Assembly: GCA_036873135.1 (NCBI GenBank)
Contig: JAPTYO010000017.1
Location: forward strand, 2,356,001 to 2,420,000
Origin: Clarkia xantiana subsp. parviflora
Lineage: Eukaryota; Streptophyta; Magnoliopsida; Myrtales; Onagraceae
Length of the DNA stretch: 64,000 bases
Reading direction: 5' to 3'
Positions 11,313 through 22,834 of this stretch are shown here, in pieces. A program made the position numbers and the translations under genes. Below the pieces are notes generated by a model that did not search any database, was not told the origin of the DNA, and worked only from the letters and a program-made list of their open reading frames with translations. The first letter of the stretch is position 1, and each line of letters begins with the position of its first letter.

Positions 11313-11933
11313 CTTGCCGAAACGGTTGTCAGTTGTATGTGTGAAGGCAGCGCAACCCCAAGGTCGTAGTCTGGTGAAATAGAATTCTCTTCCATGCCAC
11401 AGCTCATATGGTGTTGTGTCTACTGCTTTGGTTGGGACAAGGTTTACTACATGAGTGGCAGTTAATAACGCATCACTCCAATAGGAGATTGGTAATTATG
11501 CCTGCGACATCATGGTTCTTACCATGTCTAGGAGTGTTCGATTACGACGTTCAGCCACACCACTCAGCTGTGGTGTGTTGAGATTGTCTTTTGACGGATT
11601 ATCCCTCTTTCTTTGCACAATTTATCAAACTCATTAGAGAGATATTCTTCACCTCTATCAGTGCATAGGATTTTCACCTTTTTCTCCTGTGTATTCTCTA
11701 CGAGGTTTAGAAAGTTTCAAAAGCAATCTATTGCCTCAGATTTACGAGTAATCAAATAAGTAAACCCATAGCAGGTAAAGTCGTCAACGAAAGTTACGAA
11801 GTATCATTTTCCATTCTTAGCGGTTACATTCATTGGTCCACAGACGTTAGTGTGAATCAGCTAAAATGGATATTCGGCTCGTCGAGCTTCTCTAAACGGT
11901 TTGTGGGTGGACTTTCCTACTAGACAATCATGG
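11313..11933 (-). pseudogene. Copia-A integrase core (broken)
   Basis: Read from 11933 down, the translation shows the end of the zinc-binding region (HDCLVGKSTHKPF), then HTNVCGPM (the catalytic Asp of the usual HTD is Asn), VDDFTCYGF, and CTDRGEEYLSNEF with the second catalytic Asp. The third catalytic motif, SGVAERRNRTLLD, is recognisable across a frameshift. Several stops interrupt it. This is the only copia integrase core I find in the window. Confidence 0.8.
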
Positions 11934-12246
11934 CAAGATTGGCTAAGAGTCAGGGGGATACACCTGATTAAGCAAAACGATTATCTAGTTTCGAAGTATC
12001 TCGACGTGATCTTCGTTTTGCATATAACCGTGATGAACTTCGTTCATCATCATGCCACATTGTGGGCCAGATGAGAATATGTGATAGCATGATTGACATA
12101 TCCCTTTCATGTCAACCCAAAAGGTCCAGGTATGTTATCAACGCGTGCTTCATACTCCTCGTGCCAGGTTCGACCACGGGGTCACAACTCGGTTGTGTTA
12201 GGAAGGAATCCTCGTGATTCTGGCGGGCACAAACTTCTTCATCCTG
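11934..12246 (+). other. 313-bp insert: inverted copia 3'-UTR fragment
   Basis: This piece is in plus orientation while Copia-A is minus. It is the reverse complement of the 3'-UTR segment at about 13690-13990 and matches 62215-62520 in Copia-E. It sits between two copies of the 14-mer ctagacaatcatgg (11920-11933 and 12247-12260), which code for the HDCL part of integrase. The 14-mer looks like a target-site duplication. Confidence 0.7.
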
Positions 12247-12497
12247 CTAGACAATCATGGAAAGTGAGTTTAATCACGTTGCTGGTACCAGGCAAAAGCT
12301 CTCTTCTTGCATGCCATCTGGCTGCGTCAGTCTCTACTTCCCGGGAGGATAATGCATCTGGTACCAGGCAAAAGCTCTCTTCTTGCATGCCATCTGGTTG
12401 CGTCAGTCTCTACTTCCCAGGAGGATAATGCATACACTCTATTCGAATCCACACTACCATTAAAATCCATGAAAAATAGACCATAAGAGGAATAAGC
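12247..12497 (-). pseudogene. Copia-A pre-integrase fragment with a 77-bp duplication
   Basis: On the minus strand this encodes the region before the integrase zinc finger, with RVYALSSWEVETDATRWHAR, the usual pre-integrase motif. A segment of 77 bp is present twice in tandem (starting near 12283 and 12360), differing at only a few bases. The element is cut at 12497/12498, next to the Copia-B 3' LTR. Confidence 0.65.
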
Positions 12498-13103
12498 TGT
12501 TAGATTATGGGGAGTAATCACTACTGATACTTAAAACAAGATACATGCTAGTAATTGGAATTACGCATCGGAAGATTCGCACAGACCTTTAAGATGATCC
12601 GTAGACCCAAGATCTTCTCAGGAGGGAGTTCACGATCCTCCGGTCGGGACCCGTAGACGTTTTTGTTAGAGAAGCCCTACGCGGTACAAGCTTCACAGGA
12701 AAGCCTCTGATCGATTCTTGGCACGGGGACAAATCTTTGGAGTGTTTTCATGGAAAGCAAATTGGCACACCCTTGGTGAATGTGGGTTCGGCCGAAACTT
12801 TGTGGTGTGGGGTTGAGGGTTTTTTTTCTCTCTAAAACACTCTAATGAGGAAATAGTGATTAACCCTGAAAATCCACTAACACCATGTATTTATAGGAGG
12901 AGCAAAGTTGACAAAATTCCAATTTTCCCACACTAGGTATTTCGGCCGGCCATGCATAGGGGAGGCCCATAATTTGGGCCTCTCATGTCAATTGGGATTC
13001 GGGTCTAGCCCCATTACCCTAACGTGACATTTACCTAATTTCCATAGGTAAACTATACATATTATGGGCTACCAATTACGGCACCCATCACCATATGCTT
13101 ACA
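12498..13103 (-). mobile_element. Copia-B 3' LTR, 606 bp
   Basis: The plus-strand text begins tgttagattatgggg and ends catatgcttaca, matching the Copia-A LTR. A TATA-like box (complement of tatttata) is at 12888-12895. The adjoining aactcccactcgccgg is the complement of a purine-rich tract. Confidence 0.9.
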
Positions 13104-14220
13104 ACTCCCACTCGCCGGAATGGGAGTGTGCCTGTTAATGTATTTTCGTCCAAATCTGCATCAACATTTCGCTCCTTCGATCTGCTCCTTGCTTCCTAAT
13201 ATTTCATACGAGGTTTGCCGTGCGACCGGCGGATACGACGGGCATTATGCTATTCATCTGTTAGGAGTAATGTAGCGCCCGCGGAACGTTGATTCCCTTT
13301 TCTCCAATCAAACCTGTTATAAACAATATTTACACTGTACCGCGTTATATCCTAGGTCAACTATTAATTCTCCTTTTGCCTAGTTTCATCATAGGAACAC
13401 TTCTCCAATGCATCCGTACAAGTATTCACAACCTTCAACTAATATCCGGTTGGTGGCCACCTAGTGATTACAAGAGTTGGTGAATTACATGTGAACTTGA
13501 CCATCCCCATCGCTCATATCCTTAATCAAACCCAACCGGTTTCCAAAGACGTGGTCACTTGTCCTTTTTTTAAGTACTACGCTCGTACGCCGGGAAGCGA
13601 GCATTGAGCCTGACCTTAGATATGAGTTCTGAGTCCGTGAGGATAATTTAGGTGCCTCTTCATAAGGCTCCTAGGATCAATCACAGGCTCGAGGTGAAGA
13701 AGTTTGCGCCCGCAAGAATCATGAGGATTCCTTCCTAGCACAACCGAGCTGTGACCCCGTGGTCGAATGTGGCACGCGTAGTATGACGCACGCGCTGATA
13801 GCATACCTGGACCTTTTGGGTTGACAGGAAAGGGATATGTCAATCATGCTATCACAGATTCTCATCTGGCCCAGAATGTGGCATGATGATGAACGAAGTT
13901 CATCACGGCGATATGCAAAACGAAGATCACGTCGAGTTACTTCGAAACTAGATAATCGTTTTGCTTAATCAGGTTTATCCCCCTGACTCTTTGCTAATCT
14001 TACTTGGTAGAGGCCTCCCTCCACAACAAGACTACCTTACCTGTGTGATAGGTAAGGCCCACATTCGACATAGTTTGGCAGAGGATTAAGTCCTCCTACG
14101 ACTTAGTTTATAGACCGTAAATCTGATATAATCAAAACATTATGACGTCGATTGATCATAAACTTAGTTGAAATTCTTTTTTCTTACAAACTGTAACTCT
14201 CTAATCTGATCCATGCTGTT
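13104..14220 (-). other. Copia-B 3' untranslated region
   Basis: Homologous to the 3' UTRs of copies A, D and E. It carries the segment at about 13690-13990 whose inverted copy is inserted in the Copia-A integrase. Frames in it, such as 13289-13483 (plus), are not conserved among copies. Confidence 0.7.
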
Positions 14221-15650
14221 TTACGTGCTTTTCGAATATCGTTTAGTTAATGGGTCCTCAATCATATTATCATTGGACAAGTATTCCATAGTGATTATAT
14301 TTTCTTCTACCATAGATTTAGCATAGAAATATTTCGCATCAATGTGTTTGGTCCTACTGGTAATTCAGATTCTTAACTGCCGGAATGGCTGCTTGACTGT
14401 CAGAGAAGACCTTTACAGGTTTATTCTCAACATCACCACCAAGCAGTGCAATTATAAGCCTTTTGAGCCAGACCGCTTCTTGTGCATTCTTAGAGAGAGC
14501 TACGAATTCTGATTCAATCGTGGACAAAGCGACACATGTTTGCTTCTTGCTCGTCCATGAAATGAAGGCATTAGTAATGAGGAACACTCCCCCTGTTGTG
14601 GACTTACGATCATCTGGATCGCCACCATGGTCGGCGTCACTGTAACTGGTCAATTTTAACTTCTTACCTTCATAGAACAGTGCGTAGTCGACAGTACCTT
14701 TCAGATAACGAATTATTCGTTTTACAGCCTTTAAATGTTGATAGCTAGGATCTGATTGGAAACGTGCTAAAAGGCCCACATCATAACAGATATCCGGACG
14801 GGTGCATTGCATTGCTCCGCACCCTTCATCTGTTCACGCTTTGCCAGGTTCTTGGGGCCGTCACGTTTTGACAGTGCGCACCCAAACAAAACCACCGTAT
14901 CCACGGGTTTGGCATCCTGTAATCTGAATCTTTTCAACAGTTTGTTGATATAAGCTTCTTGAGATAGACACAATTTCTGGGTAGCCCGATCTCTAGCAAT
15001 TTTAATGCTTAAGATGTACGTGGTCTCTCTCATGTCTTTCATCTCAAATACAGATGCCAACCAGGACTTTGACTTGTTCATAAAATAACGTCGTTTGCGG
15101 CAATGAGTATGTCGTCCACGTATAAGGTTAAGTTGATATACTTAGACCAGGAGGTCTTATAATACACGCACGGATGCTTGTGATGATTCACAAATCCGTT
15201 TCCTAAGATTTCCTCGTGGAATCTGCGGTACCATTGCCGAGACGACTGTTTAAGGAGTAATGAAACCCTCTTGTTGCTTCAATTAGATCTCTTCCTCCAG
15301 GTTTCCGCGGAGGAATGTTGTATTAATACTCATTTGGTGAGGTTCGTAACCGAGACCTGCAACCACGACCATAAATGGCCCTATTTGTGGTTTTACGCAC
15401 AGTCAGTGAGTTTGTTTAGTCAAAGTCCACTCCGTGAATTTGGGTACATTCTTTCGCAACAAGTAGGGTTTTGTATCACCTGACCTTTTCCAACAGTGGT
15501 GAGCCTTCTTTCGGGACTCACCGTATCCTTTTGCTCACGTGGTTAGTAGGTAAATCAACTATAGACTATAATTGCTTTCATTTAGGCGATCTCTCTCTTT
15601 TATTATTTTCCTCCATTTCTCCACTTGTGGTCTTTCCATTGCTTGCCAAC
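14221..15650 (-). pseudogene. Copia-B reverse transcriptase and RNase H (broken)
   Basis: The RT half has YVDD near 15110-15121 in a short open stretch, then KSKSWLASVFEMKD and LCLSQEAYINKLL. A deletion near 14812 removes the usual YLSMVG segment and shifts the frame. RNase H follows with YSDADHGGDPDD, IESEFVALS (catalytic Glu kept), and FSDSQAAI. Another frameshift near 14360 breaks the final segment, which still shows homology to HIDVKYFYAKS. The N-terminal RT half (about 15230-15650) is heavily decayed. Confidence 0.85.
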
Positions 15651-18170
15651 AGTTGTTAGAGCGAGTTTTTCACCTTGCTCGATGGGTTCGAAGCCTTTGA
15701 TTTTCGTCTAGGCTTGATTAATCCCATCTAGAGTCTGATCATTTCTCCCACTCGGAATAATGCTTCTTATTGTAGCATTACTTCTATTGGAAACATTTCT
15801 CCCACTAGGAACAATGCTTCTTATCGGAGCATCGTTTCTTTTGGGAACAAGAGCAGTGCTTGAACCATGACCATCAACTTTCCTTTGACAACCTCTCGGT
15901 CTCGGGTTTCGCTTCTGAGATGAATTCCTTGATCACTAGGACCTGGAACCATGTTTGGTCGGATCACTCCCACTAGAAACAATGGGTATCACTCCCACTG
16001 GAAAGAATGGGTAGTAGAGGCAGTTGTGGCTTTCCTAGTTAAGCAATATGACAATCAGGTTCAACTTGATTCGTCTCTGCGGCAATAGTGATTTCATGTG
16101 GTAGGGTTTATTCCTCCCGCTGGATTTACTATGAAAATGTTTCCATTATCATTTACCATGTCATTCACTTGAGTTGCCGGTTTAAATCTCTCCCACTCGA
16201 ATTAAGTGGGACCTAATTGTCAGTGTTATCCTGCTCCATTTTAATCAAGACTTCATTTGTTTGAAACTGTGCATGCATCGGAAAATTCGTCCTAAAGTAT
16301 GTAATGTCTCATGTTCGATCACGACGCCATTTTCCCAAAAGCTGTAAACAGGTATTTTCTAAGAGTAGTCAACGTACCCTAGTTCCAAATACTTGTTTAA
16401 TGCGCAAATTAATGTCGCATGATGATGTGATTTAACTCATTATCATTCTGCAGCTACTATGGCGACGTGTTTTACCGATTTAATTGGAACACAGTGTTAC
16501 ATAAATGTGAATCACTTTTCATCATCCCGTAGGGAACTTCTGATAGAGTGACTCCAAAAATATGTTTATAAACGGTGCTTTCTGAAGTGTGTTAGTTGAT
16601 TTGAATGCCTAGCCTGACTTATCGTTCAAGGCGTATGAAAGGAAAATTGTTTAACAGACTTAATCTTTATTCGTTGCAAAACTTATCTCAGGGATTTTAT
16701 CCCATCTTCGAATTGAGCATCTTGGGTTTTCACCCTATGCGCCAGCTGATACTTTTACAAGGTCGTGGTAGCTACGAAGCCTACTTCTTACCGATGTAAA
16801 TGTTATCAATAAGTTGTTTCCAAGGGAATGCAAACGAAAATTCAGCACATCATCATTTAGACACTTCATCATTAAATTCTTATTTTGAAACGATGTTTTT
16901 CGTCTTTCGAGGTCCACACGCGCGTAGCGCTATTTACTGAAGTTTTGATTCTTGGTAAAATCGTTTCATTTCTGAATTTAATTTAATTTAATCCAATCGG
17001 TTTTGGACATGATCATCATTACAGATTATTTCATTCAATGGAGTACTTAATAATTAAGAAATACAAAATCTTCCGATCTAGCTACGCAATCGATGTGTAT
17101 GTTCAGTTCAGTTGTCCTGACTGAGATGACGGGGTACGTGAATCGTTTCGTTTTATTCGACCACTTTTACCTGGCCGAAATTTTGTTTCGGATCGATTCC
17201 TCTTAACCAGGTCAATTAATTTCGACAAGTAGATCACATTTCGAATCGAACGAAAACTACTTTATTAAACAAATCTAAATCTCGAAATAACCAAAATTTT
17301 AGTAACTCAAACGAACGATAGATGACAATGGTAGGGTTCTTGATCTGAAGATCGCATATTCGATCTATGATTGTCGCATAGATAGTCGAGAACTTTAAGT
17401 CATGTTGAACATCACATCTGAATAAATTCACGAATGAATTACGTCAAATGATCTGTGTCTGTATAAAACATTTTACCGCTTCATACACATGACCTACGAG
17501 GCGTACTTGAGACGCACTTTATCAACATGTTTTAATCCACCGGATTATCGTACAAGACCTTTATGGTCCAGTTCTCTCTATAATATGCGGTTCATGGCTG
17601 ACTTCTTTCGAACCAAGTATGGTGAGCAGAGAAGGTTTCCCTTTTACTACTGTGGTTACTGAACTTGATTAGGCTCAAGGTCATTGAGTCCTTGTCAATA
17701 TCAGACAACCATATACATCTTTTCATGTTGATCTTTAATTCAGAAGATCCGATGCGGGTTTTATGCCAACATCCATGAAAAGAGAGAAGACCATCACGTT
17801 TAGCTTTTGCATCCTTGCTTCCACCGAGGAGGATGCAAAGGGATACTAAGCTGCAACATTGCCTGGTTATAATTGAGGTCTTCTTCAACCCCCTTTTACC
17901 AAGGTTAAATATATTACCACATATGCGTTCAGATAATCAAAGAACCTACTCCCATGCTTGGTGGAAAAAAATTGTTACATTCGTCTCTCGTTGTCAAAAT
18001 CATACAGACTACATATATTCATCCGTAGTTGTCCTCTCTACTTTTTGGAATCGTAGTAGAGAGTTCAACATGTACTCCTTTTATTCGTCATGATTCACAC
18101 CATCAAGATTGCGAGGAATATTGAATCGCACTAAATTAACCAATTCATACTAACACATCGATTATTATGC
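15651..18170 (-). other. Copia-B linker, spacer and decayed gag position
   Basis: About 15651-16330 is the decayed linker before RT. About 16330-17200 aligns with the non-coding spacers of Copia-D and Copia-E, for example the complement of 'gaatttaatgatgaagtg' near 16870. From about 17200 to 18170 lies the place of gag, but no gag motif can be followed. The 98-aa minus frame at 17592-17888 is unrecognised. No protease or integrase motif is seen. Confidence 0.55.
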
Positions 18171-21117
18171 AAAAATCAGCGAGACAATAACATTTTGACA
18201 AAGAATTGCATACATCATATATCTATTAAGATTGAATCCGACAATGATTCCTCAGTCATCTAAACCAACCGACCACCAGTAAACCAATGGAAGATGGTTG
18301 TGAAAGTGTTCACATTACCGCTTTTTCAATCCAATAGATCAGTCTTTTAAAACGGTTTTAATTGAAAATTACCGGAACGAGAATTTTGAAACAAGCATAC
18401 CTGATCTTGGATTTCCCAAAGCCCTTTGTAATTTGGAAAATATTCCGATGAATTCACTCATGCATATATAATTCTACTATCCATGTAAATTATCATATGC
18501 TAGTAACATTCATCATATAAACCACACTAATGCTTACGCGTCATGCGCCTAATGTTCCAAGGAACCCATGCTTGCATACATAATTCTACTACCAAGTAAA
18601 TTATCAAATGCGTCTACATCCTCAACATCTTGGCATACGTGTCAAACATGAATCATTAACACCCATCATACATATTTGGCGACTGGTTTTTTATTTTAAA
18701 ATAATTTTAAACATTAGGGGCTGATTTGCAGTTCATGCTTATATTCAATTACGCAACATTCTAGACATGAATCCTATACATTTCCAACCATCACATCATA
18801 TCTATCCTAGTGCGCATTCCATATATTTAACCAGGGCTCCGCCCACAACATGCAATATCCAGCTAGCTTGACTAAGTCAAGACACCATTTCTAATCATGT
18901 ATTAATATATATATTGAATAATAAAAAACTGCTATTCAGGCCTCTAATTAATCCAGACCCAAAAATGTGTATCTCCAAGATCCATCTCTATAATCGAAAC
19001 AAGGCATAAATGTTAGCAACCCTATGAGCACTGTTTAGTCCATTTAGAGGTTAAAAAACATTTGATTTTAAAACTTGACCACCATATTTTATTTAATTGA
19101 CGTGAATTCGGTGTTGAAAATCATTTCGGTTCAGTCAATTTGGGTCCGGTTTGGTCCGATTCGGTCCAGTCTGAAAAATCTGGTTCGGGTCTAGTTTGGA
19201 TAAATCCAATTTGTTCGGTCTGGTTTAAAATCTGGTTCGGCCCGGTTTAAAATCTGGTTTTGTTCGGTCCGGTTTTAATTTTAAAATCTGGTTCAGTCCA
19301 ACTTGTCCAATAAAATAGGGTTTGGTTCGGTTCAACACACAAAACTGGTTCTGTTAGATCCACTTAATTATCACGGTTTGACCCGACCTGATTAGGTCGA
19401 ACCGATTGAGAAAGCCCGGTTCGATTTAAATCCGTCCCGGTTTGACATATTGGATCGGCCCAATATTTAAAATTTTAAAGGTTGAGCCGAAATGTTTACT
19501 TGTGGCCCAAGTAGGGTTTTAAAGTCCCAAAATAATTAACTTAGCCGCCAAGTAACATTAATTATATAAAATAATTTCGAATATTAAATATATATATATA
19601 TATATATATTTCGGCCAGATTACTAACATATATATATATTTATTGCCAATATTCTATCTATAAGATCAAATCAATCAACAATATATATATATATGTATGT
19701 AAAAATCGGCACAATATATAATATATATATTTATTTATTGTCAATATCTTAAATAAGGTAACAAATATACTGACAATATATTTTCTCAATCTTTTAGGCA
19801 ATTAAATCTATCAATATTATCTTTATCCCTATCAAATATTTAGATATATTGATAGTGATATATATTTATGTGAATCTATCCTTATGTTCCCAATTATAGA
19901 TATATTGTTACCTTAATTAAAAACTTAAAACATGGTAAACAATATAATTTTAAAAAGGGTTAAAGGTCCTTTTGGTACCACATGTTTGCATAAATTACAC
20001 TGTTCATACCACTAGTATTTTTTCGTACCGAATTGGTACCATATGTTTCCAAACCTTACTGTTTTTGTACCTCTGTTAGGGTTCTGTCAAAAACAGCCGT
20101 TAAATGGCATGTGCCATGCACGTGACCATCCCAAAACTTTCAATTTTGTTACAATTTAGTCCATCTAATACATCCCTAACTTTTATTTTGTTCAATTTAG
20201 TCCTAAAATTTCAAAACCAAACTATTTTCCCAAATTGACCTAGCCGGAATTAGCCTAGGGCTAGGTCCGACCCTGGGTCATGGTTGCCGGACCCAGGCGA
20301 CCCCGACCCAGGGTCGGACCTAGCCCTAGGCTAGGTCCGGCTAGGTCAATTGGGACCTAGCCCCAATTGAGTTAAATTGGGGCTAGGTCCAATTGACCTA
20401 GCCGGGCCTAGCCTAGGGCTAGGTGCGACCCTGGGTCGGGGTCGCCTGGGTCCGGCGACCATGACCCAGGGTCGGACCTAGCCCTAGGCTAAGTCCGGCT
20501 AGGTCAATTTGGGAAAATGGTTTGGTTTTGAAGTTTTAGGACTAAATTGAACAAAATAAAAGTTAGGGATGTATTAGATGGAATAAATTGTAACAAAATT
20601 GAAAGTTTTGGGCTTGTCACGTGCATGGCACATGCCATTTAACGGCTGTTTTTGACAGAACCCTAACAGAGGTACAGAAACAGTAAGGTTTGGAAACATA
20701 TGGTACCAATTCGGTACGAAAAAATACTAGTGGTATGAACAGTGTAATTTTTGCAAACATGTGGTACCAAAAGGACCTTTAAAATTTCGGCCGAAATATG
20801 TCCTTTGGTGTTAAAAATTTTACTTTGTAATTCACCTATAGTTTCGGCATAAACATTAAAATTGGGAACAAGTGGTCAAATTTTAAGATTAAATTTTAAT
20901 AAGATCTACAATCCAATGTTTGATTTTGATAAATTTTAAACTTTTCTTGATGATCATGAACATCAAATTAACCAACAACATCATGAAAATTTTGAATTTT
21001 CCAACAAACCCAAAAACTCGAAAATTTAAATTTTTCCTTTTTTTAAAAAAAAAAATTCTGTTTTTAGTTTTTAACTTCAAGAACAGAAATTTATCAAAAT
21101 CATGAACTCCTAACACA
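18171..21117 (-). other. Copia-B leader (untranslated)
   Basis: Long leader between primer site and gag position. The part at 18400-19035 aligns with the Copia-D leader (35065-35880), sharing cttgacttagtcaa and the segment aattgcaagtcagcccctaa in diverged form. The part at 19490-21117 aligns with the Copia-C leader. In between (about 19130-19470) is a set of gtttggtccgg-like direct repeats. An 823-bp palindromic element is inserted at 19960. Confidence 0.65.
19960..20782. mobile_element. 823-bp near-perfect palindrome (foldback/MITE-like)
   Basis: The two halves, each about 400 bp, are reverse complements with only scattered differences. Termini are ttaaaggtccttttggtacc and its complement. 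The centre is near 20370 (ccaattgagttaaattgg). Each arm also contains inner palindromes around cctagccctaggctagg and cgacccagggtcg. The AT-rich outer arms resemble long terminal inverted repeats of Mutator-like miniature elements. I cannot fix a target duplication with certainty. Confidence 0.85.
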
Positions 21118-21276
21118 GGCTCTGATACCACTGTTAGATTACGGGAAGTAATCACTACGGATACATAAAACAAGATACATAGTAATCGGAATTACGCAGC
21201 AGAAGATTCGCACATACCATTAAGATGATTCGTAGACCCAATATCTTCTCAGGAGGGAGTTCACGATCCTCCGGTC
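21118..21276 (-). mobile_element. Copia-B primer site and truncated 5' LTR
   Basis: The plus-strand text ggctctgatacca (21118-21130) is the complement of the initiator-Met primer site. It is followed at 21132 by tgttagattacgg, the minus-strand end of the family LTR. LTR homology continues to about 21276 (gatcctccggtc) and then stops abruptly, with only about 145 of 600 bp left. Tat-F integrase sequence follows without any LTR of its own. Confidence 0.85.
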
Positions 21277-22186
21277 AGAGGTACGCCCCGAGTATCGTGG
21301 CTCCGGCCGCTAATCTGAAATCCATCAAGAGCGCTTGGCCCTTCGCGCAATGGGGCATCGACTTGGTGGGACCTCTTCCACAAGCACAAGGTCAATGTAA
21401 GTATTTACTTGTAGCTATCGATTATTTTTCGAAATGGATAGAGGCAAAGGCGTTGGCCAGAACGACGGGGAACCAGATCGTCAAGTTCCTCCAGACCCAT
21501 ATTGTGTCCAGATACGGGATTCCTAAGGTGGTGATCAGCGACAATGGTCCACCGTTTAACGGCTCTCAGGTGAGGGAGTATCTGGAGGAGTTGAACATCG
21601 AGCATCGGACAGCTTCCGTACGCCATGCTCAGACTAACGGTCAGCCAACAAAATCGTGATGGATGGCCTGAAGAAGAGGGTCTATGCCTTGAAGGGTAAA
21701 TGGCTGAACGAACTGGAAAACGTGCTTTGGGCTGTTAGAACGACACCCAAACGATCAACGGGAGAGACTCCGTTTGGCCTCGTTTATGGCACGGTGGCTG
21801 TCGCCCCCGTGGAGGTAGCTGTGGCGTCCCATCGGATGAGATATTACGAGCCTCTGACGAATGATGAAATGAGACGTCTGGACTTGGACTTACTCGAAGA
21901 GAAGAGGCGGGAAGCCGATGAAGTCCAAGCTCGAATGCGTTTGGCGACGGCCAGGTACTACAATCGGCGAGTAAAGTCCCGACAGTTCTTCGTCGGGGAG
22001 CTGGTTTGGCGTCGCAACGAGTTTACCCTTTTGGATCGAATCAACAAGATGTCACCAAAATGGGAAGGACCTTATAAGGTCGTGTGGATGCCAGCTCCAA
22101 ATGCGTACAGATTGGAAGACCTCGATGGCAGACTATTGAAGCATTATTTTAGTGGCGAATACTTGAAGAAACACCATGCTTTATGA
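21277..22186 (+). pseudogene. Tat-F integrase, one frameshift
   Basis: The core starts with SAWPFAQWGIDLVGPLP, which holds the first catalytic Asp, then YFSKWIEAKAL, and VISDNGPPF with the second. At about 21640-21655 a short deletion shifts the frame in the HAQTNGQ segment and removes the catalytic Glu region. The frame resumes with NKIVMDGLKKRVYALKGKW and continues to a proper end at 22186, with a PKWEGPY motif (GPF/Y module) near the C-terminus. The N-terminal zinc finger is missing at the truncation. The protein is therefore inactive. Confidence 0.9.
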
Positions 22187-22700
22187 AAGTCGCCTTAAGT
22201 GGTGCCCAATAAAAGTCGCCTTAAGTGGTGCCCGATGTAAAATCGCCTTAAGTGGTGTATGCTGTTTATCGTTTAATTCAATGTAAGCCAATTTTGTGCC
22301 ATCAATAAATAAAGAGGTTGCTTCCGATCAGAATTATTCTTAGATTTACTCTAAGCTTTATAAAGTCGCCTTGAGTGGTGCACGAGAAAAGTCGCCTTGA
22401 GTGGTGCACGAGAAAAGTCGCCTTGAGTGGTGCACGAGAAAAGTCGCCTTGAGTGGTGCCCGAGAAAAGTCGCCTTAAGTGGTGCATGATTCTTAGATTT
22501 ATTCTAAGTATTGAAAAGACGTCTTAAGTGATGCGCGAAGTTAAGTCGTCTTAAGTGATGCATGTTTCTTGGATTTATTCTAAGCATTGAAAAATCGCCT
22601 TAAGTGGTGCATGATGGTAAGTCGCCTTAAGTGGTGCAAATTAGTAAATCGTCTTGAGTGATGTACGAGGATGTCTTAAGTGTCGAAGTATCGACCCATG
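22187..22700 (+). repeat. 26-bp tandem array after Tat-F integrase
   Basis: Units such as aaaagtcgccttgagtggtg plus cacgag. The most regular block is about 22360-22490, where starts are spaced exactly 26 bp. Flanking units (22190-22260, 22510-22680) are diverged and differ in spacing, with a larger duplicated unit containing cttagatttattctaag. Such arrays in the 3' non-coding region are known for Tat elements. Confidence 0.85.
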
Positions 22701-22834
22701 CAAGTATAGTAAAGTTACTTGGAGAAGTGCATTGAAAGAAAAATCGGAACTAAGAAAGTCTGATAATTGATAAGGGCTCAAAGGCACGACGATTACAAAA
22801 GCGAGGAAAATACAAGGACTCTAAAGATAAGCAG

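Larger units (their letters stand above)
7306..12497 (-). mobile_element. Copia-A, 5'-truncated Ty1/copia element
   Basis: On the minus strand the order is pre-integrase fragment (12497-12247), a foreign insert (12246-11934), integrase (11933-11313), linker, reverse transcriptase and RNase H, a long 3' UTR and the 3' LTR. The 5' LTR, leader and gag are missing. The integrase-before-RT order is diagnostic of Ty1/copia. All domains carry stops or frameshifts, so the copy is dead. Confidence 0.85.
12498..21276 (-). mobile_element. Copia-B, nearly full-length but degenerate
   Basis: On the minus strand: partial 5' LTR (21276-21132), primer site, long leader with an 823-bp palindrome inserted, a gag-position region without a clean frame, a non-coding spacer, linker, RT/RNase H, 3' UTR and complete 3' LTR. 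No integrase core is seen. The spacer aligns with those of Copia-D and Copia-E. At 21276/21277 the LTR is cut and joined to Tat-F. Confidence 0.8.

Noticed and set aside
22360..22490. Possible CRISPR-like array (regular short repeats)
   Set aside because: The units are contiguous without unique spacers and lie in a plant retrotransposon. It is a minisatellite.
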